From Halobacterium sp. KA-4 (GTDB lineage: Archaea; Halobacteriota; Halobacteria; Halobacteriales; Halobacteriaceae): a stretch of 64,000 bases of DNA. A model generated the notes under the pieces. It ran no database searches, was not told the DNA's origin, and saw only the letters and a program-made list of their open reading frames with translations. Shown here in pieces: positions 52,117-59,403 of the stretch. The translations under genes were made by a program, and so were the position numbers. Each line of letters begins with the position of its first letter. Position 1 is the stretch's first letter. The stretch covers positions 124,001 through 188,000 of the forward strand of contig NZ_JAJJZG010000005.1 in assembly GCF_021028995.1 (NCBI RefSeq), read 5' to 3'.

Positions 52117-53154
52117 ATGCCTCTCGGTGGTCTTCTCCCGAACAGCCCGCTCGTGAACGTGCTCGTCGTTATCGCTGCGACCGGCCTCGTCTGGTTCGGC
52201 AGCGGCTGGCTGGAGTCGTCGGCCGAACACCTCTCGACGTACTACGGCCTCCCCGCGGTCGTGCAGGGCTCCATCGTCGTCGCCGTCGGCTCCAGTTTCC
52301 CCGAACTCGCGAGCGTCGTCTTCACGGCGCTTGCGGGTACGTTCGACATGGGCGTCGGTGCCATCGTCGGCTCCGCCATCTTCAACATCCTCGTCATCCC
52401 CGCGCTTGCGGGTATTGCCACAGACGGCCACCTCGAAACCAACCGCACCATCGTCTACAAGGAAGCGCAGTTCTACATGATTGCGGTTTCCGCGCTCGTC
52501 GTCACGCTCGCGCTCGCAGTCATCTACGTCCCCGTCTCGGACGGCCCCGCGCTGGCCGGACGGCTCACGCGCTCGCTCGCGGTGCTCCCGCTGTTGCTGT
52601 ACGGGCTGTATCTCTTCGTGCAGTGGCAGGACGTCGGTGACCACGACGCACCCGCGGTGCCCGAGGGAATCGAAGTGGGCCGCGAGTGGGCGCGCCTCGC
52701 GGGCGGACTGGTGCTCATCCTCGTCGCCGTCGAACAGCTCGTCGGCGCCGTCGAGTCACTGGGCCACACGTTCGGCATCCCCGAGTTCCTGGCTGGCGTC
52801 ACCATCGTCGCGGCGGCGACGAGCCTCCCGGACACCCTCGTGAGCGTGCGGACGGCGAAAGCCGGCAAGGGCATCACGAGCCTCGGGAACGTCCTCGGGT
52901 CGAACACGTTCGACCTACTGGTGGCGATTCCGGTCGGCGTGCTCATCGTCGGTGCCGTCACCGTGAATTTCGCGGTGGCCGTCCCGATGCTGGGCGTGCT
53001 CACGCTGGCGACAGTGCTCCTGTTCGCCATCCTGCGGACCGACCTCTCGGTCACCGGCGTCGAGGCGTACACGCTGCTGGCAGCGTACGCCGCGTTCGTC
53101 GCGTGGGTCGTCAGCGAGACGGTCGGCCTGACCGACCTCATCAAGGGAATCTGA
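52117..53154 (+). CDS. Ca2+/cation antiporter (CaCA family), paralogue of the gene at 12254
   Basis: 345 residues, ten membrane segments. Alpha repeats: GSSFPELASVV...GAIVGSAIFN and ATSLPDTLVSV...VLGSNTFD. Alignable over the full length with the protein at 12254-13261 (for example, YYGLP..V.G.IVVAVGSSFPE in both). Substrate not assigned. ATG 52117 (MPLGGLLPNSPLVNVL). Confidence 0.9.
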   Translation: MPLGGLLPNSPLVNVLVVIAATGLVWFGSGWLESSAEHLSTYYGLPAVVQGSIVVAVGSSFPELASVVFTALAGTFDMGVGAIVGSAIFNILVIPALAGIATDGHLETNRTIVYKEAQFYMIAVSALVVTLALAVIYVPVSDGPALAGRLTRSLAVLPLLLYGLYLFVQWQDVGDHDAPAVPEGIEVGREWARLAGGLVLILVAVEQLVGAVESLGHTFGIPEFLAGVTIVAAATSLPDTLVSVRTAKAGKGITSLGNVLGSNTFDLLVAIPVGVLIVGAVTVNFAVAVPMLGVLTLATVLLFAILRTDLSVTGVEAYTLLAAYAAFVAWVVSETVGLTDLIKGI

Positions 53155-53173
53155 GCGGCCCCGGAGCGACCGC

Positions 53174-53413
53174 CTAGTCGTCGGTCGTGGGCGTAATGTA
53201 GACGCGCCACTCGTCAGCCTCCGCCTGTTCGGTCTCGTACGTGAAGCCGCGGTCCGCCAGGACGTCGTACAGTGGTTCGGGCTCGAAACTATTGACCAAC
53301 AGCAGCGTCTCGCCGTCGTCGAGCGCGTCCAGTTCCGCGACGATGTCGCTGAACGGTTCCCCGTCGATTTCCCGCGCGTCGAGGCGGGCATCCGTGTCGG
53401 CTGTCGTCGCCAT
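53174..53413 (-). CDS. DUF2249-family protein
   Basis: 79 residues. After MATTADTDARLDAREIDGEPF comes the DUF2249 core: LDALDDGETLLLVNSFEPEPLYDVLADRGFTYE. These TusA-fold-like proteins recur next to denitrification genes; a role in NO or metal-cofactor metabolism is inferred from context only. A regulon palindrome ends 37 nt before the ATG. Last gene of a compact run of three. Confidence 0.85.
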   Translation of the reverse strand: MATTADTDARLDAREIDGEPFSDIVAELDALDDGETLLLVNSFEPEPLYDVLADRGFTYETEQAEADEWRVYITPTTDD

Positions 53414-53450
53414 ACTCGACGTATCGACGGACAGCAGCCAAGCGGTTTCC

Positions 53451-53464
53451 CCGAAGGTGTTCGT
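53451..53464. promoter_or_regulatory. Regulon palindrome upstream of the DUF2249 gene
   Basis: Core CGAAGGTGTTCG (53452-53463), one mismatch from CGAACGTGTTCG. Exactly 37 nt separate the 14-mer from the ATG at 53413. It overlaps the stop codon of the preceding small gene. Confidence 0.65.
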
Positions 53465-53637
53465 CAGGCCAGTGCGAGCCGCAGGCTCTCGACTGACTTC
53501 GCGGCGAAGAAGCCGACAATCGCGGCGATGGGAACGGCACCCGTGCCGTCCGCGACGAACCCCGCGACCGCGGCGACCGCAACGGCCACGGCTTCGAGGC
53601 CGCGTCCGGCGAGCAGGCCGGCGACAGCTGGTGGCAT
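53464..53637 (-). CDS. Small hydrophobic protein (57 residues)
   Basis: MPPAVAGLLAGRGLEAVAVA, then AVAGFVADGTGAVPIAAIVGFFAAKSVESLRLALA: two hydrophobic segments separated by a short polar turn. The ATG overlaps the stop of the upstream MIP18-like gene (TGATG), so translation is coupled. Unrecognised; probably a membrane component produced together with its neighbours in the denitrification regulon. Confidence 0.65.
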   Translation of the reverse strand: MPPAVAGLLAGRGLEAVAVAVAAVAGFVADGTGAVPIAAIVGFFAAKSVESLRLALA

Positions 53638-54173
53638 CAGAACGGTGCGCCGGCCGGCTCCGTGCCGCCAGCGTCCTCCGCATCTTCGTCCGGCAGTTCG
53701 CCGGTTTCGAGGTAGGTCTCCTCGAGCTCGCGGAGTTCCTCGTTGATGGACTCGCTGCGCTGGTGGGAGTCGGCGACGCGCACCCGCACGAGGTCGTAGT
53801 CGTGGCGCTCGCTGAGGCCGTTCCACGCGCGGAACGAGCCGATGGTGAGCGTGTGGCTCTGCGGGCAGAACGGCGTCGTCGGCGTGAACTCCGCGCGCAA
53901 CACCGAGGGGTCGTCGGCGTCGACGGCGTACCGGTAGCCTGCCTCGGTGTGGCGGGTGTCGCGGTTCAGGTCGGCGAGGTTGTACCCGAAGGTCATGTCG
54001 TAGACGCCGCGCTCGTCGAACAGTTCCCGAGTGACTTCGTGGAACGCGACGTGGTCGTCGCCGGTGAGGACGTCGTTTCCGGCGAGGAACGCGCCGGGTT
54101 CGGGATTCACGTCGGGGTCGAACTCCCCTTCGGGAGCGAGCGCGTCGTCGGACTGCGAGCCCAGGCCGTACAT
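53637..54173 (-). CDS. MIP18/DUF59-like protein in the denitrification regulon
   Basis: 178 residues. The central part RAEFTPTTPFCPQSHTLTIGSFRAW followed by HDYDLVRVRVADSHQ resembles the DUF59/MIP18 fold (conserved TPTxPxCP and a V-x-V strand), which acts in Fe-S cluster delivery; similarity is distant. One cysteine in the motif (C in PFCPQS). ATG 54173 (MYGLGSQSDDAL). A perfect CCGAACGTGTTCGG palindrome ends 37 nt before it. First gene of a three-gene run. Confidence 0.55.
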   Translation of the reverse strand: MYGLGSQSDDALAPEGEFDPDVNPEPGAFLAGNDVLTGDDHVAFHEVTRELFDERGVYDMTFGYNLADLNRDTRHTEAGYRYAVDADDPSVLRAEFTPTTPFCPQSHTLTIGSFRAWNGLSERHDYDLVRVRVADSHQRSESINEELRELEETYLETGELPDEDAEDAGGTEPAGAPF

Positions 54174-54210
54174 GTTACACAGGACGAGCTACGGCCCGCT
54201 ATGCGTAGTC

Positions 54211-54224
54211 CCGAACGTGTTCGG
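54211..54224. promoter_or_regulatory. Regulon palindrome upstream of the MIP18-like operon
   Basis: CCGAACGTGTTCGG, 6-bp arms with a GT spacer; 37 nt to the ATG at 54173. Confidence 0.75.
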
Positions 54225-54302
54225 CGGGTCGTGCAGAACAGACGGCAGCGCGGCTAGCGGCCGCGGGAACGGCGGATGAGTGACCGATTGGCGGTTAGCG
54301 CG

Positions 54303-55376
54303 CTATTCGCTCCCGGGGTCGGGGTCGAAAATCTCCTCGTCGGGCTCGCCGGCGACTTCGACCTCGGCGAGCAGGCCCTTGCGGGCGACGCGGCTGAGTG
54401 CGTGGTCGACGAGCTTGATGGTCTCGGGGACGGGCGTGTCCATCGTCCCAATCATGCAGCTTCCCGGTGGGACCTTCATCGTCTGGACGTACTCCTCGGG
54501 CGTCCCGAGCGCGCCGTCGCGGTGGGCTTCCGTCCAGACGTTCCCGATGGGGTGGAAGTTCGAGGAGACGTTCGGGCCGCCGTCCACGAGGTAGACGCGA
54601 ATCGTCTCCCCGGTCTCGGCCTGCAGGCGGCCGTAACGGTCCGGCGTGAACGGGTACTTCTCCCCGTTGAAGAGGACGTATGTCGGGTCCTCGTTGGCCA
54701 TCGCGTCCATGTCGAACTGGTGGTGTCCCTCCTCGCCGACCGCCTTGTTCGTGTAGAGTTCGTGCTGGCCGAGGTAGAACTCGCGGTCGACGTCCGGGAG
54801 GCCGTCCTCGGGTTCGACGAGAATCATCCCGAACATCCCACTGGAGATGTGGTAGTCCATGTTCGGGACGGCGCAGTGGTAGATGAACGCGCCCGGGTAC
54901 TTCGCGGTGAAGTCGACGCCGGCGGATTCACCTGGTGCGACCGTGTTCGCTTCCGCGCCACCACCCGTCCCGTAGACGGCGTGGAAGTCGACGTTGTGCG
55001 GCATCGCGTTGCCGTCGGGGCTGTTCAGCGTGAACGAGATGGTGTCCCCGCGGCGCACCCGAATCATCGGGCCGGGAATCCGCCCGTCGAAGGTCATGTA
55101 GTTGAACGTGACCCCGGGCTCGATTTCTGCGGTGACCTCCTTCACGTCGAGTTCGACGTCGTGGTGCTTCGGCGACGACCAGTCGACCGGGTCAGGGACG
55201 TCCGTGGGGTCGGCGGCGACGCGGTCGACGTCCGGCTGGGTCGTCTGCGCTGCGGCGTTCTGCTGGGGTTGTTCGGTCGCCGGACTGTCACCGCCGGGAG
55301 CGGTACAGCCTGCGACTGCGGCGGTTCCGCCGATTCCGAGGCCTTGCAGCACGCGCCGGCGAGTGGTGTCGAACAT
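54303..55376 (-). CDS. nirK: Copper-containing nitrite reductase
   Basis: 357 residues. Tat signal (TTRRRVLQGLG) with lipobox VAGC. Type 1 copper ligands H127, C168, H176 and M181 (AFIYHCAVPNMDYHISSGM) and type 2 ligands H132, H167 and H275 (SSNFHPIGN) are all present. Reduces nitrite to NO outside the membrane, probably with electrons from a halocyanin. NO then goes to qNOR. ATG 55376 (MFDTTRRRVLQ). No regulon palindrome sits close to the start; the nearest is 139 nt away and belongs to the divergent gene. Confidence 0.95.
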   Translation of the reverse strand: MFDTTRRRVLQGLGIGGTAAVAGCTAPGGDSPATEQPQQNAAAQTTQPDVDRVAADPTDVPDPVDWSSPKHHDVELDVKEVTAEIEPGVTFNYMTFDGRIPGPMIRVRRGDTISFTLNSPDGNAMPHNVDFHAVYGTGGGAEANTVAPGESAGVDFTAKYPGAFIYHCAVPNMDYHISSGMFGMILVEPEDGLPDVDREFYLGQHELYTNKAVGEEGHHQFDMDAMANEDPTYVLFNGEKYPFTPDRYGRLQAETGETIRVYLVDGGPNVSSNFHPIGNVWTEAHRDGALGTPEEYVQTMKVPPGSCMIGTMDTPVPETIKLVDHALSRVARKGLLAEVEVAGEPDEEIFDPDPGSE

Positions 55377-55515
55377 GGGTGGGCACCTCTTCACTTGGAC
55401 AATACCGGGGATACCCCTTCAAGCGGGTCTGCGTTTCCCGTTCTCCTGCGACACCCCCGAACCAGTTCGCGGCCCGTTTTATAAGTGTCTCGCGGGACCT
55501 CGAACCACATCTGAG

Positions 55516-55529
55516 CCGAACTTGTTCGG
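55516..55529. promoter_or_regulatory. Regulon palindrome upstream of the CGCGG gene
   Basis: CCGAACTTGTTCGG; 37 nt to the ATG at 55567. It might also act on the divergent nirK from 139 nt. Confidence 0.7.
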
Positions 55530-55566
55530 GGAACACCTCACCCACGTGCGCGACGAACCTACAGTT

Positions 55567-55872
55567 ATGGCATCAACCTCGCACGAGGACGCCGAGACCG
55601 TCGACGGCGTCCATCAGAACTCGTGGTCCGCAAACCTCGAACAGGACCAACACGCCGAGAACCAGGCGCTCGTCGTCGAGGAAGCCCTCGACGCGGTCGA
55701 ATCCACCGCTACCGGATACCACGTCAACCTCGTCACGCACGGCGACCACGGTCACCCCGAGACGTATCTCTACGACGAACTCGACGACGCGTTCGGCGAC
55801 GGCATCGCCTACGAGTACGTCGACCAGTGTGGCTGCGGGGGCCACGTCACCCGTGTCCGTATCGTCAACTGA
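55567..55872 (+). CDS. CGCGG-family small protein (putative radical-SAM-modified peptide)
   Basis: 101 residues. The C-terminal CGCGG (C88, C90) in YVDQCGCGGHVTRV gives the family its name; NCBI lists such haloarchaeal proteins as putative rSAM-modified RiPPs (from memory). The N-terminal ~50 residues are acidic (EQDQHAENQALVVEEALDAVE) and could act as leader. Radical SAM/SPASM genes lie 4-7 kb away at 48976 and 50482. The regulon palindrome before it suggests expression with denitrification genes. No secretion signal. Confidence 0.75.
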   Translation: MASTSHEDAETVDGVHQNSWSANLEQDQHAENQALVVEEALDAVESTATGYHVNLVTHGDHGHPETYLYDELDDAFGDGIAYEYVDQCGCGGHVTRVRIVN

Positions 55873-55905
55873 CGTTACGTAACTATTTTTAGTTATCTCG
55901 TAACG
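55873..55905. promoter_or_regulatory. Inverted repeat at the promoter of the molybdate/tungstate-binding protein gene
   Basis: Arms CGTTAC (55873-55878) and GTAACG (55900-55905) flank an AT-rich centre (TATTTTTAGTT) that should be the TATA element for the gene at 55935. GTTACGTAAC (55874-55883) is itself a 10-bp palindrome. Its layout is reminiscent of a ModE-type operator. Confidence 0.5.
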
Positions 55906-55934
55906 TCTTTGTAACCACAAGTAGTTGTCCGCGC

Positions 55935-56819
55935 ATGGACAGGCGGCGGTACCTGCAAGCACTCGGCGTCGGCAGCGCGCTGTCGGTGGCGGGCTGTCTC
56001 GGCGGGAGTGACGGGAGCAGCGCCGCCATCGCCGACCAGACGCTGACGGTCGCGGCGGCCACGACAGTCAACGACAGCGGACTGCTCGGTGACATCTCCG
56101 CAGGGTTCAAGGACGCCTTCGACACGACGGTACGCGCAGTCGTTCGGGGGACGGGTGCCGCACTCCGCACGGCTCGGGACGGCAACTGCGACGCGGTGTT
56201 CGTCCACGCACGTCCGCTCGAAGACGAGTTCCTGCGGGCGGGCCACGGCGTCAATCGCCGCACCGTGATGGGCAACGACTTCCTCGTGGTCGGCCCACCG
56301 GACGACCCCGCCGGCACGGCCGGCAGCGACCCGCTCGCCGCGTTCCGCGCAATCGCTTCCAACCGCGCGACGTTCCTCTCCCGGGGCGACCGCTCTGGGA
56401 CGCACGTCCGCGAACGTCGGCTCTGGGACGAAGCCGGCGTCGAGCCCACGGGGAACTGGTACCGCGAAACCGGACAGGGAATGGGCGCAACCTTGATCGC
56501 GGCGGGCGAAACAGGCGCGTACACGCTCGTCGACCGCGGCACGTTCCTGAACACGGAGACGGACCTCGCCGCGCACGTCGCCCGTGGTCTCGACGACCCG
56601 CCCGACCTGCTCCGCAACGAGTACGCCGTCATCCCCACGAATCCCGCGCGCCACGACGTCGCGTACGCGCTCGCGATGGCGTTCGTCGGCTACCTCACCG
56701 GGCCGGGCCAGGGCCGCATCGAGACATTTCGTGTAGACGGCGAACGCGCGTTCCGGCCGCTCGCACGCTCCGAGGAGCCGGACTTCGACCAATACGTACC
56801 CGCTGAGTGGGCACCGTAG
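55935..56819 (+). CDS. Tungstate/molybdate ABC transporter substrate-binding lipoprotein (TupA-like)
   Basis: 294 residues. Tat-like start MDRRRYLQALGVG with lipobox VAGC. The binding fold shows LTVAAATTVNDSGLL, DAVFVHARPLEDEFL, FLSRGDRSGTHVRERRLW and WYRETGQGMGATL, all typical of TupA. It would capture WO4 or MoO4 for molybdopterin enzymes. No permease or ATPase gene is adjacent in the window, so those parts are elsewhere. Regulated probably through the inverted repeat at 55873-55905. Confidence 0.85.
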   Translation: MDRRRYLQALGVGSALSVAGCLGGSDGSSAAIADQTLTVAAATTVNDSGLLGDISAGFKDAFDTTVRAVVRGTGAALRTARDGNCDAVFVHARPLEDEFLRAGHGVNRRTVMGNDFLVVGPPDDPAGTAGSDPLAAFRAIASNRATFLSRGDRSGTHVRERRLWDEAGVEPTGNWYRETGQGMGATLIAAGETGAYTLVDRGTFLNTETDLAAHVARGLDDPPDLLRNEYAVIPTNPARHDVAYALAMAFVGYLTGPGQGRIETFRVDGERAFRPLARSEEPDFDQYVPAEWAP

Positions 56820-56825
56820 TGCTCG

Positions 56826-57230
56826 TCAACCCCCCGTTTCCCATCTCGTGTCGGCAGCAATCAGAGCGGCCGTCAGGAGAACGAACCCTGCGAACCACAC
56901 GGGCTGGAGTGTGAGCCCTTCTCCACACCCCGACAGATCGAGACACGCCGGTCGCGGCCGCAGGCCCGCGAAAATCGCGCCGGTCGTCGCGGGCGCTGTC
57001 GCGAGCGCGGCGACCCGACGGCGCCACGTGTCCATCACGCTCGCACGGACGACCTGCAGCAGCAGGAATCCAACGAGAGCGGCGTACGTGCCGAAAATCG
57101 CGAACAGATAGGCGCCGGGGTCGAGCAGCCACCACACCACAACGTAGCCGACGAGAACACCGAGGACGAGCACGAGCGAGCGGAGGAGCGAGCGGGCCGC
57201 CCCGCGGCCGAGCAACGACGTGGAAGGCAT
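56826..57230 (-). CDS. Membrane protein of unknown function
   Basis: 134 residues with about four hydrophobic segments (SLVLVLGVLVGYVVVWWLL, LFAIFGTYAALVGFLLLQVV, LATAPATTGAIFAGL, VWFAGFVLLTAALIAA). Two cysteines (PACLDLSGCGEG) lie in the predicted external loop and might form a disulfide. Starts at ATG 57230. It sits downstream of the heme-copper-oxidase-like gene on the same strand (49-nt gap), so they may be co-transcribed. Confidence 0.65.
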   Translation of the reverse strand: MPSTSLLGRGAARSLLRSLVLVLGVLVGYVVVWWLLDPGAYLFAIFGTYAALVGFLLLQVVRASVMDTWRRRVAALATAPATTGAIFAGLRPRPACLDLSGCGEGLTLQPVWFAGFVLLTAALIAADTRWETGG

Positions 57231-57279
57231 CTGTCTGGAGCCGTCGCAGGTGCGCGGTAAGTGTCTTCGGCCAGCAGTG

Positions 57280-58602
57280 TCAGTCGGCGTTCTCGGGCTG
57301 GCCGTGGAAGCGCTCGGGGAGGACGCGGCCGTGCCGGTAGACGACGCCGACGAGGTTCGCGGTGAACACGACGAAGCCGACGGCGAGCGCGACGGCCCCT
57401 GAGACAGTGGCCTGCTCGGGCGCGATGCCGGTCTGTCCGAGAATCAGCGTGACCGCGCCGAGCGTGACGAGCGCGCCGTCGACGGCGGCGAGGCGGTCGT
57501 CGTAGAGGTCGTCTATCATCGGCACGGGCTCGAAGCCGAGCCGGTCGCTGTACCGGTGCACCCAGACGATGAACGGGATGACGTGGTACAGCGACCCCAT
57601 CACGACGAAGCCGACGACGCCGACGAACAAGAGGTGGACGCCCGCAGTCGGGCCGAACAGCGCGCTCCGGGCGAGCGGCGCGGCGACCCACTCACGTGCG
57701 GCCAGCGGGCTCCACGCGGCGAGTGCGACGGCGACGACAGCGTACCGGGAGAGCATAGGCGTGCGCTCGACGCGACCCTCGTGGAGTTTCTTCGCGAGGA
57801 GCACGGCGAACGCGAGCGCGCCAGCGGCCATCACGAGGCCGCCGGCGACGGCGAGCGGTCGAAGCGCGAGCAGCCGTCCCGTCGCGAGCGCGACGACGCC
57901 CCCGGGGTAGGCGTACTCGGCGTACGCGAGGAAGCGCTCACGACCCTCGATTTCGGTCTGCGTGAACATCGTCGCGAGCTGGTAGAGCGCGCCGAAGACG
58001 GTCGAGAGAATCGCGCCGAACACGGCCAGTGTGGCGTGCGCGCCGACGATCTGTGGCCGCGTCACGCCCGCGAATGGCAGCACGGACGTCGAGAGGTCGA
58101 ACGCGAGCACGAAGCCGAGCGCGGCGAGGACGACGAAGCAGGCGAGCGCGAACGCGAAGTGGGCCTCCGTGGCGTCGAACTCGCGGACCGGCGGAAGAGT
58201 GCGCGCGAGGTTGTACGCGAACGCCCAGATGCCGGCGACCAGCAGCCCGCCGAAGCCGTGAATCCAGTGGATGTTGGCGGCGAGGAACGCGCCCGCGAGC
58301 CCGGCGACGCCGACGGTGACGAGCGCGAGCGCGGCGTTCGAGAGCCGCCGAGAGTGGACGGGGACGTTCGACCAGACGGGCACGAACTGCGTCATCGCGC
58401 CCATGATAGTGAGACAGACCCAGCCGGCCAGTAGGAGGTGGACGTGTGCGAGCCGAGTGAATCCGGGCGCGGTACCGAGGACGGTGGCGAGGCCGACGGC
58501 GCCGCCGGCGAGCAGGAAGGCGAAGCCGACGAGGAAGTACCGTAGTGGCACCGTCATCGGTGGCTGCTGGTCGGTCGCGAGTCCGGCAGGGACGGCGCTC
58601 AT
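57280..58602 (-). CDS. Heme-copper-oxidase-subunit-I-like membrane protein
   Basis: 440 residues, about twelve membrane segments. Conserved histidines appear in LAHVHLLLAGWVCLTIMGAM, IHWIHGFGGLL, GAHATLAVFG and GSLYHVIPFIVWVHRYSDRL, as in cbb3/NorB-like and NnrS-like heme proteins. Enzymatic activity is uncertain; linkage to the denitrification regulon suggests an NO- or respiration-related role. A perfect regulon palindrome ends 37 nt before the ATG at 58602. Confidence 0.6.
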   Translation of the reverse strand: MSAVPAGLATDQQPPMTVPLRYFLVGFAFLLAGGAVGLATVLGTAPGFTRLAHVHLLLAGWVCLTIMGAMTQFVPVWSNVPVHSRRLSNAALALVTVGVAGLAGAFLAANIHWIHGFGGLLVAGIWAFAYNLARTLPPVREFDATEAHFAFALACFVVLAALGFVLAFDLSTSVLPFAGVTRPQIVGAHATLAVFGAILSTVFGALYQLATMFTQTEIEGRERFLAYAEYAYPGGVVALATGRLLALRPLAVAGGLVMAAGALAFAVLLAKKLHEGRVERTPMLSRYAVVAVALAAWSPLAAREWVAAPLARSALFGPTAGVHLLFVGVVGFVVMGSLYHVIPFIVWVHRYSDRLGFEPVPMIDDLYDDRLAAVDGALVTLGAVTLILGQTGIAPEQATVSGAVALAVGFVVFTANLVGVVYRHGRVLPERFHGQPENAD

Positions 58603-58639
58603 GGCTGAAGTGTGGCGGTGACGGCGTGTGCGAATTCTC

Positions 58640-58653
58640 CCGAACGTGTTCGG
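58640..58653. promoter_or_regulatory. Regulon palindrome upstream of the heme-copper-oxidase-like gene
   Basis: CCGAACGTGTTCGG; 37 nt to the ATG at 58602, one base beyond the end of the HTH_10 gene. A GAGAATTCG box follows immediately on the minus strand. Confidence 0.75.
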
Positions 58654-58654
58654 T

Positions 58655-59308
58655 CTACGCGAGGTTCTGGTCGGCGAACCGCGGGAGGTTGCTCGCGAAC
58701 TGCTTGATGGCGGTCTCTTCGGCGCGGTGCAGCGTCTCGCTGAGCGTGGACTTGGCGGTGTCGAGGTCGTCGGCGAGGTCGGTGAGCGTGCACTCGCGGG
58801 GCGTGTCGTAGTAGCCGGCCTCGATGGCGGCGCCGAGCAGTTCCTGCTGGCGCGGCGTCAGCAGGCGCTCGGAGTCCCCGGACTCGTAGAGGTAGCCGAC
58901 CTCGAAGTCCATCCCGAATGCGTCCAGTTGGTCGCGCAGCGCCGACAGTTTCGCGTGCGGCGCGACGACTTCCAGCGTGGCGCTGCCGTTCGACACTTCT
59001 AGCGGCGGCTCCAGCGGGAGGCCGGCCTCCTGAAGCGTCAACAGCAGCAGCGGCTCGCTGGTCTCGAACTCGACGAGCACGGAGTCGTCGTCGCGTTCGA
59101 GCGGCTCCATGTCCTCGACGCCGTCGGCCTCGTGCATCTCGCGGAGGACTTCGACGACGTCGGGACCCGTGAGTTCGAGGAGCGCGACGCCGCGGTCGTC
59201 GTCGGGGAACGCCGCGAGAACGCGGAACAGCGTGTCGGGGTACTGTGTGGACACCGCCGAAATCCACACCGAGTCGGGCAGGTCGATGGTGAGTTGTGCT
59301 CGTGCCAT
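58655..59308 (-). CDS. HTH_10-family (Bat/NarO/DmsR-like) transcriptional regulator
   Basis: 217 residues. The N-terminal ~150 form the bacterioopsin-activator-type sensory region (VLLELTGPDVVEVLREMHEADG, LLLTLQEAGLPLEPP); the C-terminal HTH_10 is LLTPRQQELLGAAIEAGYYDTPRECTLTDLADDL with KSTLSETLHRAEETAIKQF. Its only cysteine is C173, so the cysteine-rich redox motif described for NarO is absent and it looks more like a DmsR-type member (families from memory). Regulon palindromes at 59310-59321 and 59351-59368 suggest autoregulation. ATG 59308; an in-frame ATG at 59326 is possible. Confidence 0.85.
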   Translation of the reverse strand: MARAQLTIDLPDSVWISAVSTQYPDTLFRVLAAFPDDDRGVALLELTGPDVVEVLREMHEADGVEDMEPLERDDDSVLVEFETSEPLLLLTLQEAGLPLEPPLEVSNGSATLEVVAPHAKLSALRDQLDAFGMDFEVGYLYESGDSERLLTPRQQELLGAAIEAGYYDTPRECTLTDLADDLDTAKSTLSETLHRAEETAIKQFASNLPRFADQNLA

Positions 59309-59309
59309 G

Positions 59310-59321
59310 CGAAGATGTTCG
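59310..59321. promoter_or_regulatory. GAAC-type palindrome at the HTH_10 gene start
   Basis: CGAAGATGTTCG, identical to the qNOR upstream site, 1 nt before the ATG of the regulator and near its predicted transcription start: suited to autorepression. Confidence 0.55.
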
Positions 59322-59350
59322 TACATATCGGCCCCAGCCTCAAGAAGTAT

Positions 59351-59368
59351 TCCCGAACGTGTTCGGGA
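59351..59368. promoter_or_regulatory. Extended regulon palindrome in the divergent HTH_10/DUF2249 promoter
   Basis: TCCCGAACGTGTTCGGGA, perfect 8-bp arms. The inner 14-mer (59353-59366) is 37 nt from the DUF2249 ATG at 59404 and 44 nt from the HTH_10 ATG at 59308. Confidence 0.75.
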
Positions 59369-59403
59369 GAACGCTGTGGGCGGCGGGAGCCGTCGGTGTA
59401 GAC

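Noticed and set aside
55377..55515. A regulon palindrome specific to nirK
   Set aside because: Only GGGGATACCCC-type symmetry is present near the nirK start; the nearest CCGAAC-N2-GTTCGG belongs by spacing to the divergent CGCGG gene.
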